Shown in pieces: positions 52,930 through 62,947 of a DNA stretch of 64,000 nt. Made by a program: the position numbers and the translations under genes. The notes beneath the pieces are model-generated. The model was given only the letters and a program-made list of their open reading frames with translations, had not been told where the DNA came from and searched no databases. Within the stretch, counting starts at the first letter, position 1, and each line of letters starts with the position of its first letter. The DNA comes from CALLPQ01 sp038531745 (lineage in GTDB: Bacteria > Pseudomonadota > Alphaproteobacteria > Caulobacterales > Parvularculaceae): the NCBI GenBank assembly GCA_038531745.1, contig JBCBBJ010000013.1, positions 31,954-95,953 of the forward strand, read 5' to 3'.

Positions 52930-53562
52930 TTACAATAGGTCCGTCACAACATTTGAGCGCTGATCCACAAGGTCCTGACCGGTGAACCAGACCTCGCGCC
53001 CGACCCAGTCTTCCCGCAATTGCTCACGCCAGATTGCCTCCATGGGGGAATTTTCAAAATAACGTTTGAAAAACCTGTCAGCGGTAAAATTGCGCTCAAA
53101 ATCAGGCTGCTCTGCAATCTCGCCCGACATATCCATGAGAATGGGTTGGTGAAACATCCAGCGCGAGTTCGCTGCCGCCGTTCGGCTTTGCCCTTGCAAA
53201 AAGATCGGTACACACATGGATAAACAGATACGCCCCCGCTTGACGATGGTTTCCACACGGTGGGTTTGCGCCATACGCGCCATCACATCAATCACCTTTG
53301 CCCCTTCACGCAAGGACCCACCCGGCGATGACAGATTCAGGACAAAGATGTCCGCTTGGTCCCGGTTTTGTCGAAACGCCTCTTCAAGCCGCAGTGCCAT
53401 GGGCGCATCAATACCGTCACGCCAGGTCAACTCCACGGCGCGGGGACGATCTTTCAGAACGCGCACAGCAAAATCGCCCTTACCGAACAGGGCACTTTTC
53501 TCGGTCTGCAACGCCACAAGGACAAGCAAGACAAAAATGATGGGAACAGCGAAGCGTTTCAC
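52930..53562 (-). CDS. Membrane-anchored ClpP/crotonase-fold protein (COG3904-like)
   Basis: 210 residues. One N-terminal hydrophobic segment (about 4-20) anchors or exports it. The remainder has the ClpP-fold pattern: FVLNLSSPGGSLREGAKVID, then GRICLSMCVPIFLQG with a likely nucleophile Ser115 between two cysteines, and His138 in WMFHQP. This fits the COG3904 group of predicted periplasmic proteases, whose substrates are unknown. The gene starts 15 bases after mmsA ends, on the same strand. A non-proteolytic role cannot be ruled out. Confidence 0.72.
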   Translation of the reverse strand: MKRFAVPIIFVLLVLVALQTEKSALFGKGDFAVRVLKDRPRAVELTWRDGIDAPMALRLEEAFRQNRDQADIFVLNLSSPGGSLREGAKVIDVMARMAQTHRVETIVKRGRICLSMCVPIFLQGQSRTAAANSRWMFHQPILMDMSGEIAEQPDFERNFTADRFFKRYFENSPMEAIWREQLREDWVGREVWFTGQDLVDQRSNVVTDLL

Positions 53563-53577
53563 CAGAAGACGACCTGT

Positions 53578-55083
53578 CTATGCCATTGTCGGGATGACAA
53601 ATTCCGACCCCTGAACATCTTCGGGCCATTTTTGGGTGACCGTCTTGATTTTTGTCCAGAACCGCACCCCCTCTGGCCCGTGTTGATTGGTGTCCCCAAA
53701 GCCGGAACGCTTCCAGCCGCCAAAGGTATGATAGGCAACCGGTACCGGGATGGGCACATTGATCCCAACCATGCCAACATTCACCCGCTGGGCAAATTCC
53801 CGAGCGGCGGCGCCATTGCGGGTGAAGACGGCAACGCCGTTGCCATATTGATGGTCAGAAGGCAGCGCCACCGCTTCGTCAAAATTCTGTGCCCTGATAA
53901 TTTGAAGGACAGGGCCAAAAATCTCTTCCTGGTATGATTGATGTTCGGGACGCGCATGATCCAGCAAGGTCCCACCGAGGAAAAACCCGTCCTCATAGCC
54001 TTGTAAGCTAAAATTTCGGCCGTCCACGACCAACTCCTGCCCCTCATCCACAGCCATCTGGATATAGTCGGAGACGCGGGTGCGGTGCGCGCCGGAGACG
54101 AGCGGGCCCAAATCGCTATCGTCGGACAATGACGGGCCAATTTTTAGCCCTTCAATGCGGGGCCGCAACATAGCTACAAGGCGGTCGGCGGTTTGCGCGC
54201 CCACCGGCACGGCCACTGGCGTTGCCATACACCGCTCCCCGGCGGACCCATAGGCCGAGCCGATCAGCTGATTGACCACATTGTCCATATCTGCGTCGGG
54301 CAGAATGATCATGTGGTTTTTCGCCCCGCCAAAGGCCTGTACCCGTTTACCGTGGGCCGCCCCGCGCTCATAAATATAGTGGGCGATGTCTGACGATCCC
54401 ACAAAAGACAAGGCCTTGACGCGCGGGTCCTCAATGAGAGTGTCTACGGCCAGCTTATCGCCATTGACGACATTCAAAACACCTGCCGGGGCACCCGCCT
54501 CCATCATCAGTTCGGCAAGCCGTAGGGGTACGGAAGGATCTTTTTCCGATGGTTTGTTGATAAAGGTATTGCCGCACGCGATGGCAACACCAAACATCCA
54601 CATCGGGATCATAGCGGGAAAGTTAAACGGCGTAATGCCCGCGACAACGCCGAGGGGTTGGTGCAGGGAATAAACGTCGATGCCGGGGCCCGCTGCCTCC
54701 GTATACGCCCCTTTTTGCAAATGGGGGATACCGCAGGCAAACTCAATCACCTCAAGCCCGCGTTGCACGTCCCCGCGCGCATCAGGCAAGGTCTTTCCAT
54801 GTTCGGAGGACAGCATACGCGCCAGATTGTCCATGTCTTTTTCAACAAGCGCCTTAAAATTAAAAAGAACGCGCGCACGGCGTTGCGGGTTTGTGGCAGC
54901 CCAGGCGGGAAACGCCGCTTGCGCCGCCGCAATGGCCGCTGCTACTTCGCCCTGGTCGGCAAGCGCCACGGCGCCCTGAACCGTGCCAAGGCTGGGGTTA
55001 AATATCTCCCCCATCCGATCAGAGGTTCCGGCAACAAGACTGCCATTCACAAAATGACCGCGGGTATATGCGTCTGTGCCCAT
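53578..55083 (-). CDS. mmsA: Methylmalonate-semialdehyde dehydrogenase (CoA-acylating)
   Basis: 501 residues. The ALDH-fold catalytic cysteine is in AGERCMATPVAV, the pattern of the CoA-acylating MmsA/IolA branch, and the GGAKNHMIILPDAD segment is specific for it. It converts (methyl)malonate semialdehyde plus CoA and NAD to propionyl- or acetyl-CoA with CO2, in valine and pyrimidine or inositol breakdown. The promoter region is shared with putA, coding toward the right; GGTG-TT-CACC lies at 55118-55127. No valine or inositol operon accompanies it. Confidence 0.93.
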   Translation of the reverse strand: MGTDAYTRGHFVNGSLVAGTSDRMGEIFNPSLGTVQGAVALADQGEVAAAIAAAQAAFPAWAATNPQRRARVLFNFKALVEKDMDNLARMLSSEHGKTLPDARGDVQRGLEVIEFACGIPHLQKGAYTEAAGPGIDVYSLHQPLGVVAGITPFNFPAMIPMWMFGVAIACGNTFINKPSEKDPSVPLRLAELMMEAGAPAGVLNVVNGDKLAVDTLIEDPRVKALSFVGSSDIAHYIYERGAAHGKRVQAFGGAKNHMIILPDADMDNVVNQLIGSAYGSAGERCMATPVAVPVGAQTADRLVAMLRPRIEGLKIGPSLSDDSDLGPLVSGAHRTRVSDYIQMAVDEGQELVVDGRNFSLQGYEDGFFLGGTLLDHARPEHQSYQEEIFGPVLQIIRAQNFDEAVALPSDHQYGNGVAVFTRNGAAAREFAQRVNVGMVGINVPIPVPVAYHTFGGWKRSGFGDTNQHGPEGVRFWTKIKTVTQKWPEDVQGSEFVIPTMA

Positions 55084-55277
55084 GGAGGCGCCTTTCTTTG
55101 AAGCGGAGGGATGGCCGGGTGTTCACCGGGTTCTGCCCTTTTTGACCAGCCCTGCCAATACCACCCTTTTTCAGGCACCCCTATCCCGTGCCAGCACCGC
55201 GCAAGGGGTTCGCCCGCCCGCCCAAATTCGGCTAGAAGGCGTGCAGTTCGACCACCCAATACTATCATTGTGAACCC

Positions 55278-58200
55278 ATGAGCGAGCCAATGGCGACCCC
55301 TCTCACCCCCCGCGCATCCGCGCCAACCCTCAAGGACCAGCGCGACGCCTTGCGCAATCATTGGCTGGCACCGGAGGAGACACTGGCGCCCCATCTTTTG
55401 TCCATTGCGGATATTGGCGATGCGGCCCGCGCACGGGCAAAAGCGGCAGCGGCACGCTTTGTGGAGGCGGCGCGCAGCAACAGCGCGCGCTCCGGACTTA
55501 TCGACAAGTTCTTGCAGGAATATGGCCTTTCCACCGCCGAGGGCGTCACTTTGATGCGGCTTGCCGAAGCGTTGTTACGCACCCCGGACGCGGCCACCGC
55601 AGACGCGTTGATCCGCGATAAGGTGGAGGCTGGCGACTGGTCAGCCCACCGGGGGCGTAGCCCGTTTCCGTTGGTGAATTTCTCCACCAATGCCCTCATG
55701 CTCACGGCCACGTGGCTTGATGAGGTTGAGGGTAATGACCCGGCGCACAAAATGATCAAGGCAACCAAAAGCCTTCTCGACAGGGTGGGTGAGCCGGTGA
55801 TCCGCGCGTCAGTGGCGCAAGCCATGAAAATTATGGGCGAGCATTTTGTTTTGGGGGAAACCATTGGCGAAGCCATGCGCCGTGGGGAGCGGTTTGCGCG
55901 CACTGGCTACAGCTTTTCGTTCGATATGCTGGGTGAGGCCGCTCACACCGCCAGTGACGCCCAGCGCTTTTTTGATGACTATCAAAACGCCATCGCCAGC
56001 ATTGCCGAACACTGCACCCATGGCGAAACGAAAAAGAACCCCGGCATTTCGGTCAAACTCTCCGCCTTGCATCCGCGCTATGAAAGCACACAAAAGACCC
56101 GGGTGATGGAAGAGCTTGGGCCACGTCTGCGCACGCTCGCGCTTGCGGCTAAAGACGCCAATATGGGCTTTAATATCGATGCGGAGGAAAGCGAGCGCCT
56201 CGACCTATCGCTTGATCTCATCGAAATGCTCATGCGCGATCCGGCACTCGGCGATTGGCAAGGGTTCGGCGTGGTCGTTCAGGCCTATCAGCGCCGGGCA
56301 ACCTTTGTTCTGAACTGGCTCGCAACCTTGGCGCGCGAAACCGGCCGGCGGATTATGGTGCGTCTTGTGAAAGGCGCCTATTGGGACGGCGAGATCAAAC
56401 GTGCCCAAACCCTAGGCCTGGAAAGCTATCCGGTTTTTACCCGCAAAGTGATGACAGACCTCAGCTATCTTGCCTGTGCGCGTCTTCTTCTGCAGCATAC
56501 GGATGTTTTCTACCCACAATTTGCCACGCACAATGCCCTGACCGCGACAACGGTACAGGAAATGGCAAATATGCACGCAGATGGACCCTATACCGATTAT
56601 GAACTCCAACGCCTACACGGGATGGGCGAGCAGCTCCATGACACGCTTTTAGACCAAGGCGTTCATTCACGCATTTATGCGCCCGTTGGCGGGCATCGGG
56701 AGCTATTGCCCTATCTCGTCCGACGCCTTCTGGAAAACGGCGCCAACTCGTCATTTGTGAACCAGTTGATTGACCCGGATATTGCCATTGACGATATCGT
56801 CGCCGCCCCTGTGGCGGAAGTGCGCAGCCTCGACGAGATCGCCAACCCTCTCCTGCGCCATCCGCGCGATCTTTATGGGGAGGAACATAAGAGTGATAAC
56901 CAATCCGGTGGGCGTCTTGCCGCTAAGGGGCTTGATATTCATGATATCCTCAGTGAGCAAACTTTTACCACTAGACAACGCACTAGTCTGCAGAACACGG
57001 AGGCAATGCCGCTTACCGTTCGCCCTGTGGTCGGCACCACACCGCAACCCCTATTCAACCCTGCCCAGCCCGCGGACCAGATTGGCACGGTGCATATGGC
57101 CAACGTCGCAGCAATTGATGCCGTGATGGCGGATGCCGCTGCAGGAGCCAAAACCTGGGCCGAGGTGCCCATTGATCGGCGAGCAATGATGCTGCGCGAC
57201 GCCGCCGACGCGCTGGAAGATGAGATGATAGGCTTTATGCGCCTATGCGTCTTTGAGGCCGGTAAAAGCTGGGATGATGCCATTGCCGAGGTTCGCGAGG
57301 CGGTGGATTTTTGCCGCTATTATGCCGGCGAGGCGGCAGACATGAATGCCGAAACCGGTGTCACCGCGCGCCCCCGGGGCGTCATTGTGTGTATCTCGCC
57401 ATGGAATTTCCCGCTGGCAATTTTCCTCGGCCAGGTGACTGCCGCCCTTGTGACCGGAAACGCAGTGGTTGCCAAACCCGCGGAGCAAACGCCTCTTATC
57501 GCCCATGCCGCGGTTAGCCTTCTGCACCGATGCGGTATTCCGGCCAGCGCCCTGCAATTGGTACCCGGTGAGGGCGAGACAATTGGTCAGGCGCTGGTTA
57601 ATCATCCGCTGACGAATGGTGTGATTTTTACTGGCTCCACACCTGTTGCCCAAACCATCAACCGTACCCTGACGGCGAGCGAAAAATCGAACCCGCTGCT
57701 TATCGCCGAGACGGGCGGTATCAACGCGATGATTATCGATTCGACAGCACTATTAGAACAAGCGGTTAGCGATGTTGTCACCTCCGCCTTTCAAAGCGCG
57801 GGCCAGCGCTGCTCGGCTTGCCGATTGGTGTGTGTCCAAGAGGATATTGCCCCGAGATTTGAGGCAATGCTTACCGGGGCAATTGCCGAGCTAACCCTTG
57901 GCAATCCCGCTGATCTCACCAGTGATGTGGGTCCCGTCATTGATGATGAGGCGGCCCGGATAATCAACGCCTACCGCGAGGCCGCCAAGAAAGAGGGCAC
58001 GCTTCTCGCCGTTAGCCCACGCATGGCTCCGAGCGCGCAAGGCGAGCGATTTATTCCGCCTACGGTTGTTCGTATTGACGATATCACCACCCTCGGCGGT
58101 GAGGTTTTTGGCCCGGTCCTGCACTATACTCGGTTTGCAGCGCGTGATCTTGACGGCCTTCTCGATAATATTAACGACCTTGGCTACGGATTGACCATGG

Positions 58201-59075
58201 GGTTGCACTCCCGGATTGATGAGACCATGCACCGGGTGGCGGCCCGCGCACGGGTTGGCAATCTATATGTGAACCGCAATCAAATCGGCGCCGTTGTGGG
58301 GGTACAGCCCTTTGGCGGCGAACGCCTATCGGGCACCGGCCCAAAGGCAGGGGGACCCCACTACCTCCGGGCACTGACGATCCGGTCTGCTCCGCCATCA
58401 GATGCGCACGAAAAAAACAACCTTACCTTTGCGGCGGCACCCATGACGACCGTAGAGCGCGAGGCACTGGCCGCACTGGATACAGCATTTACGCGCTGGC
58501 ACGGGCTCGATCAGGTTGATGCGCTATTGGCCGATGCCGCGATCTTTGCTGACGTGCCAGCGTCGATACTGGCCAAAGCCCGGCAAGATCGGGAGGCACT
58601 TTTTGGCGCCATCACAACGTTACCCGGCCCCACAGGGGAATCGAATACGCTGCGGCTAAAACCACGTGGTGTCATTTTGTGTCTTGGTCACGATACGGAA
58701 CATCATTTATTCTCTATCATGACGGCCCTGGCGGCGGGCAACTGCGTTCTGGCTGGCCAATCACCACGCACGGATGCCTTGGCAAAGCGTCTTGAGAAAG
58801 GCCTTCAGGCAAGACGCCTACCAACAATAATGCGCACGCTCTGCATGGCGACGCTGACCGAAACGCTTCTCCTTGCCCCAGCAATCGCAGCCGTCGCCTA
58901 TGATGGCAATGCTAAGACCCAAAAATTGATCCGTACCGCCCTTGCACGGGCACAGGGTGCGGTCCGCCCCGTCATTAGCGCTAATGAACCCACCAGTTTT
59001 GCGGTGGAGCGCACACTGACGATCAATACCACGGCGGCAGGCGGCGATGTGCGGCTATTGTCGTTGGAGGCATGA
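55278..59075 (+). CDS. putA: Bifunctional proline dehydrogenase / P5C dehydrogenase, type B
   Basis: 1265 residues. The PRODH barrel is at about 130-470 (VKLSALHPRYE, then the NIDAEESERLDLSLDL and RLVKGAYWDGEIK blocks that bind FAD and proline). The ALDH part is at about 590-1040, with FPLAIFLGQV, the IAETGG glutamate region and the catalytic Cys in SAGQRCSACR. The last 200 residues repeat an ALDH-like domain, as in type-B PutA. It oxidises proline to glutamate with channelling. It begins without the ribbon-helix-helix domain, so it should not repress its own gene. AAGG is absent; the TTGTGAACCC stretch precedes ATG. Confidence 0.95.
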   Translation: MSEPMATPLTPRASAPTLKDQRDALRNHWLAPEETLAPHLLSIADIGDAARARAKAAAARFVEAARSNSARSGLIDKFLQEYGLSTAEGVTLMRLAEALLRTPDAATADALIRDKVEAGDWSAHRGRSPFPLVNFSTNALMLTATWLDEVEGNDPAHKMIKATKSLLDRVGEPVIRASVAQAMKIMGEHFVLGETIGEAMRRGERFARTGYSFSFDMLGEAAHTASDAQRFFDDYQNAIASIAEHCTHGETKKNPGISVKLSALHPRYESTQKTRVMEELGPRLRTLALAAKDANMGFNIDAEESERLDLSLDLIEMLMRDPALGDWQGFGVVVQAYQRRATFVLNWLATLARETGRRIMVRLVKGAYWDGEIKRAQTLGLESYPVFTRKVMTDLSYLACARLLLQHTDVFYPQFATHNALTATTVQEMANMHADGPYTDYELQRLHGMGEQLHDTLLDQGVHSRIYAPVGGHRELLPYLVRRLLENGANSSFVNQLIDPDIAIDDIVAAPVAEVRSLDEIANPLLRHPRDLYGEEHKSDNQSGGRLAAKGLDIHDILSEQTFTTRQRTSLQNTEAMPLTVRPVVGTTPQPLFNPAQPADQIGTVHMANVAAIDAVMADAAAGAKTWAEVPIDRRAMMLRDAADALEDEMIGFMRLCVFEAGKSWDDAIAEVREAVDFCRYYAGEAADMNAETGVTARPRGVIVCISPWNFPLAIFLGQVTAALVTGNAVVAKPAEQTPLIAHAAVSLLHRCGIPASALQLVPGEGETIGQALVNHPLTNGVIFTGSTPVAQTINRTLTASEKSNPLLIAETGGINAMIIDSTALLEQAVSDVVTSAFQSAGQRCSACRLVCVQEDIAPRFEAMLTGAIAELTLGNPADLTSDVGPVIDDEAARIINAYREAAKKEGTLLAVSPRMAPSAQGERFIPPTVVRIDDITTLGGEVFGPVLHYTRFAARDLDGLLDNINDLGYGLTMGLHSRIDETMHRVAARARVGNLYVNRNQIGAVVGVQPFGGERLSGTGPKAGGPHYLRALTIRSAPPSDAHEKNNLTFAAAPMTTVEREALAALDTAFTRWHGLDQVDALLADAAIFADVPASILAKARQDREALFGAITTLPGPTGESNTLRLKPRGVILCLGHDTEHHLFSIMTALAAGNCVLAGQSPRTDALAKRLEKGLQARRLPTIMRTLCMATLTETLLLAPAIAAVAYDGNAKTQKLIRTALARAQGAVRPVISANEPTSFAVERTLTINTTAAGGDVRLLSLEA

Positions 59076-59193
59076 AACCAGCCCAACGCCGCGTTTACCT
59101 TTCTGCCCCTAGAGTAAGATGCAACCCGCCCACCGCACAATTGGTGCGGCCCGCCGCAAGACGCTTGAACCGAAAACATGACAGAGCCACAAC

Positions 59194-60513
59194 ATGACTG
59201 ACAACAGGAACGAACAGGGCGTCCCTTCGGACATGGTTGAAACCACACTCAAAACGCGGCTGCCTTTGCCCGGCACGGCCACCGACACGTCGGCACAGAT
59301 CGCATCCCGGCGCGGCAAACAGGGCCCCTTCCTGCGCGCCGATGAGGTTGAAAATGAGGGTCAGCCAACACTGCCCCAATTGCCTAAGGCCGAGACAACC
59401 CGCCGGACCATGAACTGGTTTTTCGCCGATAAAAATCGACTGTTCTGGACCTTTCAGGTTGTGGGCTGGCTCGGATTTTTTCTCCTACATTTGCTTACGG
59501 CCGCCGCGCAAACTTTTGATGGTATCCGCGTATCAGCAATCCCGTTTTCCTTTGCCTCCGCCGCGGTTGGCTTTATTTTTTCATCGATCTTTTTGCGACC
59601 GATCTACCGGTTTGCCCGCCACCAGGCGCCGCCCCTCTTATTGACCATCACAATCGTCTCATCGGCCATCATGGCCCTGATCATGTCGGCGTTTAAGGCC
59701 CCAATTTATATTGTGATCCTTGGCGATACATGGGTCATTGACCGGATTGCTGAGTTTGGAACAGACAATTTCCTGCGTTTGTTGTTGCCTGATTTGCCGG
59801 TAAATATCTTTTTGATCCTGACATGGGCCGGATTTTATTTTGGGATCAATTATTATCTCGCCTTGCGTGATGAGACAGAGCGCGCGCTTTTCTCTGCGCG
59901 GCTTGCCGATCAGGCGCAGTTAAAAATGCTGCGCTATCAGCTTAATCCGCATTTTCTGTTTAATACGCTCAACGCTATTTCGACGCTTGTTCTTGTGGAT
60001 GAGCGCAAAGACGCAAATGCAATGCTCACCAAGCTGTCGGCGTTTTTGCGATATTCGCTCGATAGTGACCCTTTACAAAAAACAACGCTCGCGGATGAAA
60101 TCAAGGCGCTCAAACTCTATCTTGATATCGAAAAGACGCGTTTTTCCGATCGCTTAAGCGTCGTCTTCGATGTGGACACAGATGTTTTGGAGGCGCAGGT
60201 CCCCTCTCTCATCCTGCAGCCGGCCATTGAGAACGCTATCAAATATGCCATTGGCGTGATGGAAGAAGGCGGGGAAATCCGCATCGTTGCCCAGCGCGAA
60301 AATGATGACCTGTTCATGCGGGTTTGCGATAATGGGCCAAAAACACCGGAAAATCCCATGACCATGTTGAACTCTGCCACGGGGGTTGGCGTGATCAATA
60401 TGCGTGATCGCTTAAATCATCTTTATGGTGAGCATCAGAGCTTCAAACTGTCAAAACTCACCCCCGCTGGCTTGTGCGTTTCCATTACGATCCCCTTTGA
60501 AGTGAAGGAGTAG
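59194..60513 (+). CDS. LytS-type membrane sensor histidine kinase
   Basis: 439 residues. A polar N-terminus (about 1-75) is followed by four hydrophobic helices (about 85-110, 118-137, 147-172, 205-225). The His_kinase domain holds LRYQLNPHFLFNTLNAIS with the phosphorylated His near residue 251, then an HATPase with QPAIENAIKYAI and a VGVINMRDRL lid. Such kinases pair with LytTR regulators; one follows 6 bases later. The signal is unknown. The first 75 residues could be shorter if a later start is used. Confidence 0.9.
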   Translation: MTDNRNEQGVPSDMVETTLKTRLPLPGTATDTSAQIASRRGKQGPFLRADEVENEGQPTLPQLPKAETTRRTMNWFFADKNRLFWTFQVVGWLGFFLLHLLTAAAQTFDGIRVSAIPFSFASAAVGFIFSSIFLRPIYRFARHQAPPLLLTITIVSSAIMALIMSAFKAPIYIVILGDTWVIDRIAEFGTDNFLRLLLPDLPVNIFLILTWAGFYFGINYYLALRDETERALFSARLADQAQLKMLRYQLNPHFLFNTLNAISTLVLVDERKDANAMLTKLSAFLRYSLDSDPLQKTTLADEIKALKLYLDIEKTRFSDRLSVVFDVDTDVLEAQVPSLILQPAIENAIKYAIGVMEEGGEIRIVAQRENDDLFMRVCDNGPKTPENPMTMLNSATGVGVINMRDRLNHLYGEHQSFKLSKLTPAGLCVSITIPFEVKE

Positions 60514-60519
60514 AGACCC

Positions 60520-61335
60520 ATGCAAGAAGAGAATATCCGCGTCCTGCTCGTTGATGATGAACCGTTGGCCATCAAAGGCTTACAAATGCGCCTGCAGGAA
60601 TTTTCCGAGGTCGAAATCATCGGCACCGCTGCCAATGGGCGCGAAGCGATAAAGGCCATCCGCGACTTGCGCCCCGATCTTGTGTTTCTTGATATTCAAA
60701 TGCCGGGTATTGACGGGCTTGGCGTTGTCCGCGCCCTGTTGGGCACCGCGGTACCCCTCTTCGTCTTTGTTACCGCTTACGATAAATATGCCATTGAGGC
60801 GTTTGAGGCGAACGCTCTCGATTACCTTGTCAAACCGGTTGAAGAGGAACGCTTGCGCGATGCCATTGCCCGCGCGCGGGAAACCTTACGATCAAAAACC
60901 GCGGTTGGCCGCGAAACACAATTGGTGGAGATGCTCGCCTCATTCGGTGAAGATGAACGCAACCGCATCAAGGAACTCCTCGATGACCCCAGCTGGGCTG
61001 AAAAAGAACGGTATCCGGAAAAATTGAACTTCAAAGACGGGACCAAGGTCATCGTGCTCAACGCAAACGAGGTTGATTGGATTGATGCGGCGGGCGATTA
61101 TATGTGCGTCCATGCGGGCGGCAAAACCCACATTATTCGCGAAACCATGAAGGCGTTGGAAGCCCGCCTCGATCCCAGTATTTTCCAGCGAATTCACCGC
61201 TCCGCCATCGTGAACGTCAACAAGGTCAAAGAACTACACCCCCATTCCAACAGTGAGTATTTCCTCATTTTGGAGGGTGGGCAGGAGCTGAAACTATCGC
61301 GATCCTACAAGGATGTGATTAGCCGGTTTGTTTAG
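60520..61335 (+). CDS. LytTR-family response regulator
   Basis: 271 residues. The receiver domain has the VDDEP acidic pair, the phospho-acceptor Asp58 in VFLDIQMPGIDGL, and Lys in YLVKPV. A coiled linker (about 125-170) leads to a LytTR DNA-binding domain (about 175-268), seen in NEVDWIDAAGDYMCVH, FQRIHRSAIVNVNKVKEL and a final LKLSRSYKDVI. It is the partner of the preceding kinase. Targets are not shown by the sequence. Confidence 0.92.
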   Translation: MQEENIRVLLVDDEPLAIKGLQMRLQEFSEVEIIGTAANGREAIKAIRDLRPDLVFLDIQMPGIDGLGVVRALLGTAVPLFVFVTAYDKYAIEAFEANALDYLVKPVEEERLRDAIARARETLRSKTAVGRETQLVEMLASFGEDERNRIKELLDDPSWAEKERYPEKLNFKDGTKVIVLNANEVDWIDAAGDYMCVHAGGKTHIIRETMKALEARLDPSIFQRIHRSAIVNVNKVKELHPHSNSEYFLILEGGQELKLSRSYKDVISRFV

Positions 61336-61651
61336 AGCAAAAGATGTTCAACTTGGCGCATAAAACTATCAGGAAATGCCCAGCCTTGGGGTAATTCCTG
61401 ATTCAAGGTGTTTGCAGCCGAAGTGTGTACGGTTCGGCGTCCGCAAACGCGTAAAAACAACGACTTAAAGCGGCACGGCGTTTCCTTCTGAAAGACCGCC
61501 GCTTTAAGGTGAACGGCTTTTGCTATCGGTAAACTTCTATAACGGCGCCCGGTAAATGCGGCTGCGTTTCCACCTTCCTGCGGCGTGATCACCGGGTCTA
61601 AGGGGAAGTGGTTTTGGCAGACCGAAACCGCCAAATGCCCCACATCAAACG
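61336..61651. other. 316-base convergent gap rich in hairpins
   Basis: No gene is visible. Three successive stem-loops occupy 61368-61508, and a looser pair CCCGGT/ACCGGG spans 61548-61596. The two neighbouring genes converge on it. It could be a two-way terminator region, a dispersed repeat or a structured RNA. Confidence 0.6.
61368..61508. repeat. Three consecutive stem-loops
   Basis: Stem I: ATCAGGAA (61368-61375) with TTCCTGAT (61395-61402), plus inner CCCA with TGGG. Stem II: GTTTGC and GCCGAA (61410-61422) with TTCGGC (61433-61438) and GCAAAC (61443-61448). Stem III: CTTAAAGCGGC (61464-61474) with GCCGCTTTAAG (61498-61508), with a short inner TTTC/GAAA pair. Every outer arm is a perfect match. 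Confidence 0.6.
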
Positions 61652-62935
61652 CTAGTCGTTCTCTCGCACCCGGCGGATCAACGCGCCGCAGGCGGAGAGT
61701 TTTTCTTCCAGGCGTTCAAATCCCCGGTCGAGATGATAGACCCGGTTCACAATTGTTTGGCCTTCTGCCCCTAGCGCGGCCATCACAAGCGACATGGAAG
61801 CCCGCAGATCCGTTGCCATGACCGGCGCGCCTTTTAATCGGTCAACGCCTTTGACCGTGGCGACTTGTCCGTCAACGGAGATTTTCGCCCCCATGCGGCC
61901 AAGCTCGGGCGCATGCATAAAACGGTTTTCAAAAATCGTTTCTTTGATGGTGGCGGTTCCATCAGCCACCGTCATCATGGCCATAAATTGCGCCTGTAAA
62001 TCGGTGGGAAAGCCCGGATAAGGTGCGGTGACAACATCTACGGGCACGCAGCGCGCATGGGGCCGGGCCACCTGAAAACCATCCGGGGTTGGCGTTAGCG
62101 TCAGGCCGGCCTCTTCCATAATGCCAGCAGCCGCCCCCAATAAGGAAAGATCCGTATGCCGAAGGGTCAGGCTGCCCCCAGTGACACCCACAGCCATAGC
62201 ATAAGCGCCAGTTTCAATCCGGTCAGGCAGTACCCGGTGGGTTGCACCCGTTAGCCGCTCAACCCCGCTAATTGTGATTGTTGATGTCCCTGCGCCCGCA
62301 ATTTTTGCCCCCATGGCGGTGAGGCAATCGGCGAGATCAACAATCTCTGGCTCACGCGCCACATTGTTCAAGACAGTCTCACCCCGGGCAATGGTGGCGG
62401 CCAGCATGGCGTGTTCCGTTGCGCCTACGGAAACGAACGGGAATGTTATTGTCCCGCCGGTAAGGCCGTCCGGCGCTTGCGCGTTCACATATCCCTCATC
62501 AAGGGTGATGGTCGCGCCCATAGCCTCCAACGCTTTCAGGTGCAAATCCACCGGCCGGGCACCAATGGCGCAGCCACCGGGCAGAGAAACACGCGCCTTA
62601 CCCTCCCGCGCCAACAAAGGGCCAAGCACATTAAAGCTTGCCCGCATTTTGCGCACCAGGTCATAGGGCGCCGTTGTTGACGTAATGGTGTGTGCGGTGA
62701 GGCGCATGGTGCGCAAACCCGTTCCGGTATCCCGCCTCACCTGGATGTCGGCACCGTGCTGGCGTAACAACCGCTCCAGCATGGCCACATCAACGAGATC
62801 GGGCACATTTTCCAGCACCAAGGGCGCATCGGTGAGCAAGCACGCGGCCATGACTTTGAGCGCGGAGTTTTTGGCGCCGCTAATGGGCACCTCCCCGTAT
62901 AGCGGTCGCCCGCCAATAATCGCCAATTTATCCAT
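61652..62935 (-). CDS. murA: UDP-N-acetylglucosamine 1-carboxyvinyltransferase
   Basis: 427 residues. It transfers enolpyruvate from PEP to UDP-GlcNAc, the first committed step of peptidoglycan synthesis. Lys22 and Asn23 (ISGAKNS) and the active-site Cys122 in SLPGGCAIGARPVDLHLKAL are present, so the fosfomycin target residue is intact. TDLRASMSLVMAAL near 390 contains the conserved Arg. Complete and of standard length. The small gene upstream is 12 bases away, so the two are likely cotranscribed. Confidence 0.97.
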   Translation of the reverse strand: MDKLAIIGGRPLYGEVPISGAKNSALKVMAACLLTDAPLVLENVPDLVDVAMLERLLRQHGADIQVRRDTGTGLRTMRLTAHTITSTTAPYDLVRKMRASFNVLGPLLAREGKARVSLPGGCAIGARPVDLHLKALEAMGATITLDEGYVNAQAPDGLTGGTITFPFVSVGATEHAMLAATIARGETVLNNVAREPEIVDLADCLTAMGAKIAGAGTSTITISGVERLTGATHRVLPDRIETGAYAMAVGVTGGSLTLRHTDLSLLGAAAGIMEEAGLTLTPTPDGFQVARPHARCVPVDVVTAPYPGFPTDLQAQFMAMMTVADGTATIKETIFENRFMHAPELGRMGAKISVDGQVATVKGVDRLKGAPVMATDLRASMSLVMAALGAEGQTIVNRVYHLDRGFERLEEKLSACGALIRRVREND

Positions 62936-62947
62936 TGGGGCGTCTTT

